DNA from: Bacillota bacterium
Lineage (GTDB): Bacteria; Bacillota; Clostridia; Acetivibrionales; DSM-1351
Length of the DNA stretch: 6,168 nucleotides
Direction: 5' to 3'
NCBI GenBank assembly: GCA_023412635.1
Contig: JAEYNI010000300.1
Span: forward strand, 1-6,168
Position 1 is the first letter of the stretch; the number at the start of each line of letters is the position of its first letter. The position numbers and the translations under genes are program-made. The notes beneath the pieces are model-generated. The model had not been told where the DNA came from, searched no databases, and worked only from the letters and a program-made list of their open reading frames with translations. Positions 5,607 through 6,168 of this stretch are shown here, piece after piece.

Positions 5607-5677
5607 CGATATACATAACCGGGATCACTCGACAATAGCCCATATGGGTATTTGCCTACTACCTGGCTAATTTCTTA
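5592..5677. other. 3' untranslated stretch of the phosphofructokinase gene
   Basis: No gene is visible here. It contains the palindrome CCCATATGGG (about 5638-5647) and a wider TAGCC/GGCTA pairing around it that could fold near the 3' end of the mRNA. There is no T run, so it is not scored as a terminator. Confidence 0.4.
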
Positions 5678-6168
5678 TTATTTAGTAGCTAAAACCTTCT
5701 TGAGCTTTGCAAATCTTGGGAGACCATCTTCCTTAGGAGGAGTTGACTCACCTTGAATTAACGGTAAAGCATAATCTATGAATTCCTGCTTTAAGCCGTT
5801 TCCAGCCTCATTGATCCACTCTCTTGGAATCTTCTTCTCAGTATTTGCAACATCGTTCAAGTCAAGAAGCTGAATTTCGCACTTATATTCTTTTCCCTCA
5901 GATCTCTTGAAACCAACCATCTTGTCAGTCATACCTTCAACTGCATATCTTACAGCCATTTGACCTGACATATAAGATTCGTTAACATCACTTGCTGAAC
6001 CGCAGTGAGCTGCACATCTCTGGAGAAGGCTGAATTCGATCCCACGTACCTTAGCTCCGGTCTTTTCTTTAACTATAGCAGCCAAAGTAGCAGCCAAACC
6101 GCCTAATTGAGCGTGTCCGAAGGAGTCTTTCTGCTGAGCGAGGTTTGAACCATATTCTGATATATATT
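5678..6168 (-). CDS. pfp: 6-phosphofructokinase, probably pyrophosphate-dependent type; C-terminal part, 5' end outside window
   Basis: The C-terminal 162 residues are present; the frame runs open off the window edge, and full-length relatives are about 400-420 residues. The enzyme phosphorylates fructose 6-phosphate to fructose 1,6-bisphosphate in glycolysis. Recognisable segments are ISEYGS, then DSFGHAQLGG (the region after the sugar-binding loops). Next comes RGIEFSLLQRCAAH, equivalent to the HIQRGG fructose 6-phosphate-binding segment of bacterial PfkA, and then DVNESYMSGQMAVRYAVEG. This style matches the clostridial PPi-PFK clade, including the Clostridium thermocellum enzyme. The residues that decide ATP or pyrophosphate use (GGDD and PKTIDND regions) lie outside the window, so the phosphate donor is inferred from overall similarity. 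A TTG within the frame at 6097 is an internal leucine codon and no start. The gene converges with the AraC-type gene. Confidence 0.9.
   Translation of the reverse strand, partial: YISEYGSNLAQQKDSFGHAQLGGLAATLAAIVKEKTGAKVRGIEFSLLQRCAAHCGSASDVNESYMSGQMAVRYAVEGMTDKMVGFKRSEGKEYKCEIQLLDLNDVANTEKKIPREWINEAGNGLKQEFIDYALPLIQGESTPPKEDGLPRFAKLKKVLATK

Noticed and set aside
5635..5670. TAGCC/GGCTA hairpin with inner CCCATATGGG palindrome as terminator of phosphofructokinase
   Set aside because: No T run follows on the minus strand. The hairpin at 5544-5564 with its T run is the better terminator.
1..6168. CRISPR array, tRNA or rRNA genes, prophage or toxin-antitoxin system
   Set aside because: No regularly spaced direct repeats, cloverleaf folds, rRNA segments or recognisable phage or toxin genes were seen on either strand.

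Overview
The window looks like chromosomal DNA from an anaerobic, plant-fibre-degrading member of the Clostridia, close to the Ruminiclostridium / Clostridium cellulolyticum type. The reasons are moderately AT-rich sequence, strong AGGAGG-like ribosome binding sites, the end of a family 9 glycoside hydrolase, a pyruvate formate-lyase gene behind a ZTP riboswitch, and a phosphofructokinase of the clade that holds the clostridial pyrophosphate-dependent enzymes. This placement is inferred from gene content and style; no 16S or other marker is present.

Layout. Positions 1-137 (+) hold the last 44 codons of a GH9 cellulase-type gene. Only 18 bases later comes a flavin reductase-like split-barrel protein (156-899, +), best started at a TTG codon and carrying an unusual lysine-rich tail. 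Facing it is pflB (957-3185, -), complete and with all catalytic residues. The 498-base gap 3186-3683 contains the pflB control region, read on the minus strand: a promoter near 3381-3410, a ZTP (pfl-motif) riboswitch aptamer at 3278-3345, and a strong intrinsic terminator at 3250-3288 whose 5' arm is the conserved 3' element of the aptamer. The rest of that gap is AT-rich, with one good -10 box for the next gene. An HD-domain phosphohydrolase (3684-4253, +) and an AraC-type regulator fused to a GyrI-like ligand-binding domain (4387-5232, +) follow. The 445-base gap 5233-5677 holds a perfect inverted repeat, a 27-codon ORF with a good ribosome binding site, two back-to-back terminators and an imperfect palindrome that may be a mobile-element scar. 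The window ends inside a phosphofructokinase gene read on the minus strand (5678-6168, C-terminal 162 residues).

How it fits together. pflB and phosphofructokinase belong to central fermentation, and GH9 feeds it with cellulose-derived sugars. The riboswitch ties pflB to the purine and one-carbon economy: ZTP/ZMP accumulates when 10-formyl-tetrahydrofolate is short, and PflB makes formate. The HD protein, a likely nucleotidase, and the AraC-GyrI protein, a likely small-molecule sensor, have no demonstrable link to these pathways. I found no CRISPR array, tRNA, rRNA, intact insertion sequence or clearly new system. The items most worth a second look are the riboswitch-pflB unit without an adjacent pflA, the internal translation start in the AraC-GyrI gene, and the small ORF and palindromes downstream of it.
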